The notes: a model not told the origin generated them from the sequence alone. A DNA stretch of 19,964 nucleotides from Butyriboletus loyo (GCA_038093515.1 JBBPSI010000349.1:1-19964); one strand, 5' to 3'; shown: positions 7,906 through 17,848, numbered from the stretch's first letter. Program-made: numbers and translations.

Positions 7906-9911
7906 ATGTCGTCGACAACGACTGGTATGTAGCAGCTCCAAACAGTGATAGCGTTGAATGCCAATAATCCACCCAGACCCAACAATAGTACTTGGCATGG
8001 GTCACAATGGTCCAGTGTGGGCTGTCGCATTCCTGTCTGATGGAAATCATCTTTTGGGTGGGAGTAGCTATGGCATTCAACGATTGCGACTTGAAGACAA
8101 TCAAGAGGTCGGAAACCAAATGGGAATGTACATGGGCGCCATTAGTGTGTCAAGAGATCACAATTGGATAGTGTGCAGTGCTCGGCAGGGCGCAAGTGTA
8201 TGGGATGCAGGGCTGCATGCAAAGGCCATCGAGGTGGAGGGCGGAAATCCGGCGTATGCAGTCGATGTCTCACCAGATTCGACCACATTTGCCACTGGGA
8301 CTGGTAAGACAGCGAGCATTTGGAGCATGAGGACGGGGGAGAGACTCGTCGGCCCACTCCAACATGACGATGAAGTCAATGGAATCAAATTTTCCCCAAA
8401 TGACAAGCACATCGCCACTTGCTGCTTGCAAGGCTCAATCCACATTTTCAACAGTCGCAATGGTGATGAACTCATCACAATCAAGGCAGAATTAACCTCA
8501 ATTTATGTAGCCACTCCACTTGCATGGTCCAGTGATGCCCGACAAATTTTTGTGGCAACCAACGGCCACAGAATCAAGTCTTTTGCTGTGTCCACAGGGT
8601 CCCAGGTTGCTGAGTCGCCGGCTTTAGACAGTGTTCAGTCTGTCGCTCTGGCAGTGAATGGCAAATTCATTGCCGCATATGGAAAGTCTTCCATCTTCTT
8701 CCTGGACACGTCGACTCTCTCCCAGATTGGCTCTGCCATCAAGGACAGCACATTGATATGGTCGATCGCCCTCTCTCCAGATAATCATTATCTGGCAACT
8801 GGACGAGAGGACGGGAAAGTCGCTGTGCGTGACCTCGCTCATATACTCCCAGAGTCATATGGTCCTTTCGATGTAAGATTCGCCATATTAGCCTATCAAA
8901 CCATCTCATCACACATAATATTAGATAACAACCAGTGATCTCGAGGTATCCACTTGTTCTGTTCCCGTTCGACGCGAGTTCTCACGATATCATAGCACGA
9001 GGCCCCACGGAGCACGCCGGCTGCTGAATTCAACTTTGACGAGGTTCGTGGCCACCTCATTTTGTCTCTTGCTTTTGTATTGACGCTACTGCAGCCACCA
9101 TCCCCGACCGACGCTGCCGATCCCTGGGAGCTACCGCCACTCGACTCCCCTGCCGAGGCATGTCCCGAGGAAAACTTTGATACTGCCCAGTCATCGCTGG
9201 GTCGTTCGATATTTCAAAAGCTGCTATCACGAAAAAGTAAGAAAGACGCCACTTCACACAATCCTGGTCGACGTTTCGGAAAGTCACGCCAACCCGCTGC
9301 CAGTCATGGATCTCCGTCCCACTCACCACCGAGAGTGGATGCCACAACCGAGGGCCCTTCGTGGATGGCTGCGGGTCAACGTAAGCGAGTGAGTATTCTT
9401 CCTTGCCTAGACAATCAGACGCGCGCTATCTAACATTTCATCTTAGCGAACGACCACAGGATATGCTAGAAACCGACAGGTTCGTTACTATTTCTCGGAT
9501 TTGTGTACAGGAACTCATCAGATACTACAGCCTAAACCTCCTGCCAAGGCCACTACTGTTCCCAAACATCCAAACGAAGATGGCTCTCGTAGCGGAGAGC
9601 CTGAACGTGCTGCGGATTTAATGGTAGCAAACCTAGTATGACTCTTCCTGGCCATGTAGGCTTCGTCACCACAGCTCACGTCCTATTAGACGCAACCACT
9701 GGCAGTGAACGATCCATCTGACCTCTTGGCTCCAGGGGTCCATGTAATGGTACGCATTGCTTTTCTCTCAGTTACATTGTTATACTTACGGTGGATCAGC
9801 ATGAGCAAGGATCGAGGTACTCCACCCTTGCAATCACCCTTCCTGCGTGGCTGTTGTGCAATCGTTCAGGTACACACGACGACTTACCTTGATCCACATC
9901 ATTCGATGTAA
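7906..9911 (+). CDS. WD40 repeat protein, copy 1 (seven exons, about 562 aa)
   Basis: Proposed exons are 7906-7924, 7977-8872, 8925-8945, 8996-9388, 9447-9479, 9531-9635 and 9690-9911, all in one frame. The same splice sites in copy 2 also restore a frame, which is the main support. The start gives MSSTTTDPTIVLGMG. Residues to about 305 form WD40-type blades (GHNGPVWAVAF, VWDAGLHAK, DVSPDSTTFATG, IWSMRTGE, VRDLAHILPESYG), a beta-propeller for protein binding. A low-complexity Ser/Pro/basic tail follows (PLDSPAEACPEE, KLLSRKSKKDATSH). The family resembles multi-copy WD40 proteins of Boletales known to me only from general knowledge; their function is unknown. The last exon is less certain, because a 48-nt stretch in it (9744-9791) may be an intron. 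Helitron A begins 101 bp upstream. Confidence 0.8.
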
Positions 9912-10557
9912 TACCTGTACATACTACGGTCGATCGTGCAGTTCTTTGATTTCATGTCACCTCGCACCATCTGTATGAACCCTGATAAACCTGTCCTTGA
10001 TCGAGCTTCAAGTGCCAGGATAGTCACCGAATGGTCATAAACGATATCCATCCACACACGGAGGCTTGGATTGTAGGACAGTATCTAATGGATGATTCAT
10101 AGAAACAATAGACAAGGAAACGAGCAAGCGAGAGAAGTCGATAAGGATATAAAAAGGGATGACAAGCAACGGGAGGGAAAATAAGATCATGAAACGAGTG
10201 ACCGGTGAGAGTCATTGTGGCAAGGGTCGACACCTTACGAGTGCGGTATTGGTCCACGAGAATCAAGACAGAGAGAGTGGGGGCGAGGAGGAGCAAACTG
10301 CGTACGGAACGTCAAGCTAAGGGAAGAGCACAGGCGAATGGGGAAACGCGAGCGTGCCGTTCTGAAGGACCCATGGCCATCTCCGAAAATCTCCGATCTC
10401 ATCGGCCTAGTGATGGACAGGCCTGGCCTGAAAGCCAGAGCTTGGGCTTGATCAAATTCCAGGCCAGGGCTTATTTACGGAATCGTCAACCTCATCGGTG
10501 TCCTCGATGATGATCACTGTAATTAACTAGTTAATATAACCTTGACGTCGTAATATT
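9912..10557. other. Intergenic, unit 1, no gene supported
   Basis: About 150 bp after the WD40 stop still align with unit 2. The next about 250 bp are unique to unit 1 and purine-rich on the plus strand. Homology resumes around 10300 (GGGGAAACGCGAGCGTG) and includes the block GGCCTGGCCTGAAAGCCAG. Open frames here are short and not conserved in frame between the two units. Confidence 0.5.
10522..10535. repeat. Conserved 14-bp palindrome, unit 1
   Basis: ATTAACTAGTTAAT is its own reverse complement and is present unchanged in unit 2 at 16992-17005. It lies just past the end of the minus-strand gene here and overlaps that gene's stop in unit 2. Function unknown. Confidence 0.5.
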
Positions 10558-11405
10558 TTACTTGCCTGAGGCGGTACGACCGCTGCGATTTGTGCGTCCA
10601 TTGCCAGTCGAGTTGTATTCGTCGTCATCGACCAAAGTAACTGTCAAACATGGTTAGTAATACATCGTGGTATATGCGAAGGACTTACCTGAGAATGCGC
10701 GTGTTGATTTCGACATGCCTGTACTCCCTGCATACGTTGTACTTTGTGAGTAATACATCCACCCATGAGCTCGAAGCAATAATAGGTTAGCCTTTTGTCA
10801 CTGACCTGAGATCCCCCGACTTGATTTCTCCGTGTGTGCGCTGTCGTTGTTGGTATCAACTATGGTTCTATGGTGCCGGATGTCTCGCGTGATGCTATTA
10901 CAACTAAGATTAGTCGTAGTCAACTATGTGTGAGTAGGAAACATGGAAAACGTACCATCTTGGTCCTCTGTGGCCGCAACAAGAGCATGTCTCACAAGTC
11001 ATGGTCATTTTGCTGTAAAACGAAGTCAAATAAGCGAAAGGAACACATGTATAGGTCGGAATGTGACACTTGCCTTGTAGTTCAACCATTTTTGGGGGCT
11101 GGCACGTTCATCATCTGCCTGCGTCAATTCCTTGTCACTCTGCTCCACTTAGCGGGTCTCAAATCGCCCGTTTTGTGCCTGTTTGTGGCCCAGCTGATGG
11201 TTGGTAGGTGGGGTTGGCGAATGTGCGGTGACTTGTGAGCTCTGGTATCGCGCTATTGTCAGAGTCGGTGAGTTTTTCTGACAGTGTGGTTGAGCGGCGA
11301 GGTCATGTACTGATCGGCGTTGGTGACGAAGGGCAGCAGCATATTTTTGGCACTGGCGCGCGCTTGGATTGCGGAAATCTCCGGAGCAGCGATTGATTTG
11401 ACCAT
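10558..11405 (-). pseudogene. Unknown multi-exon gene, copy 1, with one nonsense codon
   Basis: Proposed exons are 11405-11328, 11277-11074, 10990-10956, 10903-10806, 10727-10689 and 10640-10558. They join in one frame of 179 codons including the stop. Unit 2 has corresponding exons, and the inferred peptide starts MVKSIAAPEISAIQARASAK and ends NRSGRTASGK. A Cys-rich segment (TCSCCGHRGPRCCN) sits in the middle, and the C-terminal half is Ser/Thr-rich with DDDEYNS. No family was recognised. The frame is broken by TAA at 11151-11149 where unit 2 has CAA. The intron after 11074 starts with GC where unit 2 has GT. Donor GTCACC of the first intron is weak. A shorter product from ATG at 11002 (88 aa) would still be open. 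Confidence 0.5.
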
Positions 11406-12010
11406 CTCCTGCTCTGGTCCCAAAACCCCCACGCCCCTCCCATCTCAGAATTTATGATACTGATTAACTGGAACCACCGTGAACCTTATTCCTCTCGCAA
11501 AACTCATACCATTTGACTTTCTTGTTTGTGGAACGATCCTTTGGTATCTCCAGGTACGCCATTTCTTCGTGTGCCCATCGTGCTCAAATGCGCTTTCTTC
11601 CAAACACTGGTTTGTTTGTATGTTGGTTAAATCCGTCCTTTTCGATACACGGAAAAGTTGGTCCGCGACATTCTAGCGTACTCATCTAGTCCCCGGGATC
11701 AACAAACGAGTCTTTTTCCATTGCGAGCGTCCAGGCCATACCCAATGCACCCCTGTCCTTCCAAACCATCTCCTGGCTCGAATTCCGCACCTCTCTTCTC
11801 TTCGATGACACCGGGTCCCGACTTACCACCTCTTTGGACCACCTCACCGGCTTCTGCGACACAGCCATCCCCGCGAAAGACTAGGTAGCACTCGATTTCC
11901 TCTTCCGAGCGTAAAAAACGGCACAGGGTTGTCAGCGAGGCTGGCCAGGGGCATGAACGACACAAAGCTCCCACGACCATGCTCAAGTCCCATGCGGAAC
12001 AAATATCCAA
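11406..12010 (-). pseudogene. Minus-strand open stretches matching unit 2 ORFs, frame broken
   Basis: These are the counterparts of the unit 2 open frames at 17886-18197 and 18244-18486. Recognisable pieces are CLEESAFEHDGHTKK and PKDRSTNKKVKWYEFCER (about 11480-11620), and GLEHGRGSF, PLASLADNPVPFFTL and CYLVFRGDG (about 11850-12000). Compared with unit 2, small insertions or deletions put these in different frames. No family was recognised. They may be upstream exons of the 10558-11405 gene or a separate decayed gene. Confidence 0.35.
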
Positions 12011-12165
12011 GGCGGGCTTACCCCTGGATCGAACGAGCGGGCATATAGTTTTGGGTTGACCGTATCGTGCGGACAGTTATCTGTTACATTGTTATTACAG
12101 CGATCCCAATACTCTCAGGTATCACAGTTTGTTCTCAGTACTACCCTTTTGGTTCTCGCTGCCTC

Positions 12166-12706
12166 ATGATGTACAGAGCGACTAAACAGTGGCACTCCAA
12201 CCGGTACATGCAACAATTCGTGAGAGACGGTATCCTTTATTTCATCGCGTACGTCTCGCTTCCCTCCCTCTCTGTCGTTTCCATTCGCCACCATCATCTT
12301 CTCCCACCCATCTTGTTTCCGACCGTTTCCGGGAAACCGTCCACTCAAATGTTTCCCCTCAACTTCGAGGGTCATATTTTTCAACATCGCAACCGTGCTC
12401 GAACAGGTATCTACACTAAACAGCAATTTGGCGTTCTCCCTGACCATGCTTTATTACATATCTGTGTGCCCCATTATGCCTCAGTTCATCATCAGCGTGC
12501 GAGAGCTATATGATGGTGGCTTTCGTGGCCGTTGGCAGGGCACTGGGAGCGGATTCGATGCGTTGTCGCAGCCTCAAAACGCCGCCGTGTCCGCAATTGC
12601 ATTCGCAGATGTCGCCTCGGGGCAGGATCAGGTCATGGAAGGGGACACGGATGAATCGGAGGTGATTCGACTGGAAACATTGGGAGATGATACACGTCAA
12701 GTTTGA
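12166..12706 (+). pseudogene. C-terminal part of a DUF6533-type fungal membrane protein
   Basis: Two exons are visible: 12166-12248 and 12370-12706, with an intron GTACGT...GAG whose removal joins them in frame. The product contains MYRATKQWHSNRYMQQFVRD, then ILYFIA, a hydrophobic stretch (MLYYISVCPIMPQFIISV), RELYDGGFRGRWQG, and an acidic tail ending GDDTRQV. This layout recalls the C-terminal half of the seven-helix DUF6533 proteins abundant in Agaricomycetes, which is remembered similarity only. The N-terminal helices are not found upstream, where the duplicated segment ends at about 12150. The gene appears cut at the duplication breakpoint, though a divergent upstream exon cannot be excluded. 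Confidence 0.5.
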
Positions 12707-13033
12707 AACAGGACCCCTGGGCAGCGACGAGGGACGAAATGTAGCGGTGGGGCTTATGCGGTATTGACGAATGCTGGCAATCGAGGATGTTGGTCCTTTG
12801 AATGGTGATTCGAATGTTTGAGTTACCGATGAGTGTGCCCCGTCGTCTGAGCTCCGTGTAGCATCTGCATTTCTCGGGGGAGCTTTCCTCTGTACATGCG
12901 CCTTGATCTGTTCTGCAAATATCTTTCGGACATGGCGGGGCTGTCGCAGAACCCAGCACGCTGTTCGCCTCCGCTGGTTACAACAGCGAATACGATAATT
13001 CGAGCAGTAATCCCTCTGTCCGGCGCTGCAACG
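12707..13033. other. No gene seen; 3' flank between convergent fragments
   Basis: Lies between the stop of the plus-strand membrane protein fragment and the stop of a minus-strand frame. Frames are short, and no repeat or RNA structure stood out. Confidence 0.4.
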
Positions 13034-13725
13034 CTACGAAAAAGTGAGATTCAAAGAGTCGAGCGATACCGCGCCCAATGACGGCGGACGTATGAAACAC
13101 TGATCTGAGGAGACATGTTGGTCGTACAAATTGTAGTTCTCATGAGCGTCACGGACGATCAGGAAGAAGGTGCCGGGTCTGTCCAACGCAAGATTGAACG
13201 TCGGTGAACCATCCGATATCGATATCCTTATCCCCGTTCGCGGTCGACGAGGTCACCGACGACACACTGCTGACACACCCCTCAACAGCGGCGCGATCCG
13301 CTACATGCCCGCAGCCAAAGGGCAATAAGGGCGAGATATCAGAGTGAGAACACGCCCCACCACCAAATCAACCTACCTGAGCTCCCCCAAGGACTTGTGG
13401 GAACTTGCACAATCGCAAACGGGATCAGAAGAGTCGAAAGGTGGCATAGGATGTCGCGGACTTGACGAGCATCGCGACGACGGGTACACTCCGTCGCATG
13501 AGCTGGTCGGAGCAGCTCGACCATGGTGTGTCTGTAGAGCGACAACCAGATGACGATGAGGAGTGTTACGACGACGATGATAGCGAGGGAGACACAAAAA
13601 GGGCCAGTTGATCGGACGACCGGCCTTAATGTAGGGCGATGATAATAGCGAGGACATTTAGAATCAAAGCGAGTAAATCTGAACGACCGTAGAAGACGAG
13701 GTGGATCTGTGGTTTCAGGGAGCAC
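13034..13725 (-). pseudogene. Hypothetical membrane protein remnant, minus strand
   Basis: A 128-codon frame (13725 downward) starts MLPETTDPPRLLRSF and contains one strong transmembrane-like segment (FCVSLAIIVVVTLLIVIW). A GTAGGT donor at about 13376 and an acceptor near 13315 would join it to ADRAAVEGCVSSVSSVTSS. A frame change around 13215 then leads into SDGSPTFNLALDRPGTFFLI and on to a stop at 13036-13034. The frame change suggests decay. No family was recognised with confidence. The opening TTDPP motif recurs in the unit 3 fragment near 19590-19626. Confidence 0.3.
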
Positions 13726-14236
13726 TCATGTCTAGCCAGTTCGTCAGCGTCGAAGAATGAAAGCATAGTGGGTCACACACTGCACCAATGTCTGCCAGCT
13801 CAGATCAACCTTTGACATCAGTATAAAAAGGCGAGGTACCGCGAGAGTTGGTGAAAACGGCTGTCAATCTTGGTTATCCACCTGAGTATCGAGATACGGC
13901 AGTTTAAAATTGCCTGGGAAGGAAAAGTATGAAGATGCGACATACAATTGATTCAGGTTTGGGTGGTACAATCATTCGTCTCCCATATTGTTGTAAATAT
14001 GCATATGCTTCTGGAGTGAGACCGCTCATTTGATGTGGATTGTAAAGCCGTCGTGAAATGAGTGCTGGAGTCAAGATATGATGAACACTCACAAATCTCA
14101 GGGTAGAACGACCCTTGGCAATGAGGCAAAGTGTCTTGTTGACCGCTTGTTGGGTCTTCGCAACGAGGTGACTTGGGTTGGATGCGAATAAGAATAAGCG
14201 CCAAAGACACGAGGCGGTTGCGACCCATATAGAGAA
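13690..14236. repeat. Upstream region of WD40 unit 2 (repeated at right edge)
   Basis: Parts of 13690-14236 recur at about 19590-19964, for example CTTCTGGAGTGAGACCGCTC and GGGTAGAACGACCCTTGGCA. The right-edge copy has an extra segment of about 55 bp near 19760-19815. The corresponding region of unit 1 would lie left of the Helitrons, outside the window. Confidence 0.8.
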
Positions 14237-14240
14237 TAAT
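13904..14240 (-). CDS. Conserved hypothetical minus-strand frame upstream of WD40 copy 2
   Basis: An open frame divergent from the WD40 gene encodes NPSHLVAKTQQAVNKT, CLIAKGRSTLRF, VSVHHILTPALISRRLYNPH and LTPEAYAYLQQYGRRM, ending at 13904. The right-edge copy keeps NPSDLVATTRQAVNKT and CLIAKGRSTLR with the frame intact there, then changes after an insertion. A GTGAGT after GRSTLR(F) in both copies could instead be a splice donor, making the first part an exon end. The nominal frame extends into WD40 exon 1 on the other strand, so the true start must lie nearer 14240 or in an exon not recognised. Function unknown. Confidence 0.35.
14236..14237. other. Uninterrupted (empty) version of the Helitron A insertion site
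   Basis: The sequence reads GAGA A|T AATGAAACGTG. The right half aligns base for base with T7805 AAGGAAATGTG next to Helitron A. The bases at the junction are A and T, the known Helitron target dinucleotide. Confidence 0.8.
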
Positions 14241-14337
14241 GAAACGTGTTTATGGAGCAGCTTTGCGCACCACGAGTTGAACTGAAACCATTTTTCTTCC
14301 ACTCTTCGAACTCCACGACAGTGTACCATCGCAGAGG

Positions 14338-16301
14338 ATGTCGTCGACAAAGACCAGTATGTAGCGGCTCTGAACAGTGATAGCATTGAATGCTAACAAT
14401 CCAGCAAGACCCAACAACAGTACTTGACACCGGTCACAATGGTCCAGTGTATGCAGTCACATTCCAGTCTGGTAGAAAGCATCTTTTGGGTGGGAGTGAA
14501 GATGGGATTCGACGGTGGCGACTTGAAGACAATCAAGAGGTCGGAAACCAAATGGGAATGGACATGAATGCCATCAGTGTGTCAAGAGATCACCAATGGG
14601 TAGTATGCGGGACCAGTGAGGGCGCAAGTGTGTGGGATGCAGAGCTGCATACAAAGGCCATTGACGTGGAGGGCGGAAACTGGGTGTACGCGGTCGATGT
14701 CTCACCAGATTCGACCACGTTTGCAACTGGGACTGGTAAGACAGCGAGCATTCGGAGCATAACAACAGGGGAGAGACTCGTCGGCCCACTCCGACATGAC
14801 AATGAGGTCAATGGAATCAAATTCTCCCCAAATGGCGAGCACATCGCCACTTCCTGCTATCGAGGCTCGATCCGCATTTTCGACAGTCACAACGGCGATG
14901 AACTCGTCACAATCCAGACCGAAACGATCTCAAATAACGTAGCCACTCCACTTGCATGGTCCAACGACGGCCAGCAACTTTTTGTGGTAACCAACGACCG
15001 CAAAATCAAGTCTTTCGCTGTGTCCATGGGGTCCCAGCTCGCTGAGTCGCCGGCTTTCAACAATGTCCACTCCATCGCTCTAGCAGTGAATGGCAAATTC
15101 ATTGCTGCATATAGATTGGCTTCCATCTTCTTCCTGGACACGTCGACTCTGACTCAGATTGGCTCTGACATCGAGGACAGTAGTCAGATATACTCGATCG
15201 CCCTCTCCCCAGATGACACATATCTGGCAACTGGGCGACAGGATGGAAAAGTCTCTGTGCGTGCTCTTGGTCATATTCTCCCAGAGTCATATGGTTCTTT
15301 CCATGTAAGTATTTGGCTATTCTATCAAACCATCTCATCACACACAATATCAGACATCAACTAGTGATCTTGAGGTATCCACTCGCTCTGTTCCCGTTCG
15401 ACGCGAGTTCTCACGATCGTGTAGGTTGACGTGCTCGACGGCACGCCCGCTCCTGAGTTCGACTTTGATGAGGTTCGTGGCCACCTCATTTTGGCTTCTA
15501 TATTGACCCTACTGCAGCCACCATCCCCGACCGACGCTGCCGATCCCCGGGAGCTACCGCCACTCGACTCCCCTACGGAGGCACGTCCCGAGTCGCAGAT
15601 TCGCTCAATATTCAAAAAGCTGCTACCGCGAAAAAGTGAGAAGGACGCCACTTCACACAAGCCAGGTCGACGTTCCGGAAAGTCACGCCAACCCGCCGCC
15701 GATCATCGATCACCGTCCCACTCCCCAGCGAGAGTGGACAGTGCCACGAACGAGGGCCCTTCGAGGATGGCTGCAGCTGAACGTCAAGCAGTGAGTACTC
15801 GTCCTTGATGCACGATGGGATGTGGTTTGTCTAATATTTCATTTTAGCGCACATCCACAGGATTCACCAGAAGACGACGGGTTCGCTATTCCGCGCATTT
15901 GTATGCAGGCACTCATCACTCATCACATATCGCAGCGTAAATCGCGTGCCAAGGCTGCGGTTCCCAACCATCCGAACAAAGATGTTTCGCGTAGCGGGGA
16001 GCATGCTGCAGATCCAACGATAGCAGACCCGGTACGACTCTTCCTGGCGATGTAGGCCTCGTCACCACAGCTCATGTCCTATTAGACGCAACCAGCAAAC
16101 GATCCATCTGACCCCTCGGCCCCGGGGGTCCGTGTAACGGTGCGCATAACTTTTCTTTCACTTGCACCGTTATACTTACAGTGGATCAGCGTCAGCAAGG
16201 ATCGAGGTACTCTACCCTTGCCATCACCCTTCCTGCGTGGTTGCTGTGTAATCGTTCAGGCACACACGATGACTTACCTTGATCCAAATCGTTTGATGTA
16301 A
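14338..16301 (+). CDS. WD40 repeat protein, copy 2 (seven exons, about 548 aa)
   Basis: Proposed exons are 14338-14356, 14409-15304, 15354-15374, 15425-15790, 15848-15880, 15936-16031 and 16086-16301. They form one frame starting MSSTKTNPTTVLDTG. The first intron has a textbook branch site TGCTAAC. Blades resemble copy 1: GHNGPVYAVTF, VWDAELHTK, DVSPDSTTFATG, FSPNGEHIATS, IRIFDSHNGDE, ALSPDDTYLATG. The tail repeats the pattern of copy 1 (PEFDFDEVRGHLI, KLLPRKSEKDATSH, NDPSDPSAPGVRV). Indels between the copies fall in introns or are multiples of three, which argues that both genes were kept functional after duplication. The last exon may hold a further 48-nt intron (16134-16181, GTAACG...TTACAG). 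Its upstream region is not interrupted by a transposon. Confidence 0.84.
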
Positions 16302-16991
16302 TTCGCAAATATACAGACATTGATCGTGCAGTTCTTTAATTTCGTGTCACCTTGCAACATCAGTATGATAAGCCTGTCCATGATCGAGCTTGCCATGTTC
16401 ATGCAATGGTCATAAACAAAGTCTATCCACATACAGAGGACACTATGTAATTGATAATTGATAGTGACGATGTCGACCAAGGCCTAACGCCTATCCGATC
16501 ACAAGGTCTCGAGGTCCGCCATACGCGCCCGCAGAGCTATTAGGAACACCGTGCCTCGTAGCTCGGTCATTCTCCATCGAGATATGATAGAAGGCATTCC
16601 GCGAGGCAACATGGAGTCGAGCAGCTGGGGGCCCGATTACGATGCCAGACCACTCTCGTTAGCGAGTTCGTCACGTATTCCGGTTGAGTTATTCATCTTA
16701 TGAAAAATGTTGATCAGACTTGTTACAACCCGAGAAATGCGCCGCAGGCAGGATCGGCTCGTGTTCCGGGGGAGACGAGCCAACACAGCAACGACACGTG
16801 GGGAGGTCAGGAGGAAGGAAGAGGGAACTGGGCGCAAGCACAGGCGAGTGGGGAAACGCGAGCGTGCCCGTGGATCCATCTCTAATCTCATCGGCCTAAT
16901 AATGGATGAGCCTGGCCTGAAAGCCAGGGCTTGGGCTTGATCAAATTCCACGCCAGGGCCCTCATCGGTGTCCTCAATGATGCTCACTGTA
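16302..16991. other. Intergenic, unit 2, no gene supported
   Basis: The first about 140 bp align with unit 1; 16445-16800 is unique to this unit; homology resumes near GGGGAAACGCGAGCGTG (about 16850). A 116-codon minus-strand frame (16987-16637) is open here, but its counterpart in unit 1 is interrupted by several stops. It is therefore probably chance, or a unit-2-specific remnant. Confidence 0.45.
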
Positions 16992-17005
16992 ATTAACTAG
17001 TTAAT
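16992..17005. repeat. Conserved 14-bp palindrome, unit 2
   Basis: ATTAACTAGTTAAT, identical to 10522-10535. Here it overlaps the end of the minus-strand frame of the neighbouring gene copy. Confidence 0.5.
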
Positions 17006-17848
17006 ACAACATTGACGTCGGAATTTTTCCTCGACCACTGCAGCTCATTGCCAGCCGAGTTGTATTCGTCGTCATCAACTGTCGAACATGGTTAGTAATA
17101 CTTCGTGGTATATGCGTGGGACCTACCTGAGGCTGCGCACGTTGATTTCGACATGCCATGCCTGTACTCGCTGTATATATTGTAATACATCAGGGTATAT
17201 GTGAGGGACTCCTTACCTGAGGCTGCGTGAGCTGACTTAGATACGCACATACTTGCTGTATACCCATGAGTTCGAAGTAATGATAGGTCAGTCTTTTGTC
17301 ACTTACCCCCGACTTGATTTCGCCGTGCGCGCGATGTCATTGCTGGTGTCTCGCATGATGTTACTGCAACTAAGGTTAGTCGTAGTTAATTATGTGTGAG
17401 TAGGAAACATGGAAAACGTACCATTTTGGTCCTCTGTAGCCGCAACAGAAGCGTCTCTCACAAGCCATAGTCGTTTTGCTGTAAAACGATGCCAAATGAG
17501 TGAAAGGAACGCATGTATAGTTGGCACTTACCTTGTGGTTCAACCATTTTTGGGGCCGGCACATTCATCATCTGCGTGCGTCAATTCCTCGTCACTCTGC
17601 TCCACTTGGCGAGTCTGAAATCGCCCGTTTTGTGCCTGTTTGTGGTCCAGCTGATGGCTGGTAGGTGGGGTTGCGTGTGAGCTCTGCCAATGGTGTCGCG
17701 CCATCGTCAGAGTCGGTGAGTTTTGCTGGCAGTGTGATTGAGCGGCGAGGTCGTGTGCTGATCGGCGTTGGTGACGAAGGGCAGCGGCATATTTTTGGCA
17801 TTGGTGCGCGCTTGCGTAAATCTCTGGTGCAGCGATTGATTTGACCAT
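16993..17848 (-). pseudogene. Unknown multi-exon gene, copy 2, with frameshifts
   Basis: Counterpart of the gene at 10558-11405, starting MVKSIAAPEIYA at 17848. It keeps CAA where copy 1 has a stop (frame QTRQVEQSDEELT) and a normal GT donor at 17531-17530. It lacks 4 nt near 17812 and one C in the run near 17554, both shifting the frame. The Cys-rich exon is present (CCGYRGPKCCS), and the last exon begins VDDDEYNSAGNE and runs to TAA at 16995-16993. A short exon near 17150-17190 is repeated near 17215-17265. Both copies are damaged at different places, so the ancestor was probably intact when duplicated. Product unknown. Confidence 0.45.

Larger units (their letters stand above)
7805..12150. 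repeat. Segmental duplication, unit 1
   Basis: Aligns with 14237-18630 in the same orientation. Position 7805 pairs with 14237 base by base through TGTTTxTGGAGCAGCTTTGCG. The match covers the WD40 gene, its 3' flank, the minus-strand gene at 10558-11405 and open stretches up to about 12150. A stretch around 10060-10300 does not align with its counterpart at 16445-16800, so that part was replaced or has diverged. Homology ends near CTACCCTTTTGG (12141-12152). Confidence 0.9.

Noticed and set aside
13034..13218. Serpin-like C-terminus (FNLALDRPGTFFLIVRDA)
   Set aside because: The phrase resembles the serpin end signature, but the sequence after it does not match, and nothing upstream looks like the rest of a serpin. 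The upstream frame has a transmembrane segment instead.
15848..15950. Frameshift in WD40 copy 2 relative to copy 1, or use of an acceptor 13 nt downstream
   Set aside because: A 51/55-nt intron at this place explains the length difference and keeps both copies in frame with the first acceptor, so neither a frameshift nor a different acceptor is needed.
16637..16987. 116-aa minus-strand protein in unit 2
   Set aside because: The matching part of unit 1 has several stops in this frame and much of the region is unique to unit 2. Low-complexity Arg/Ser/Leu content suggests chance.
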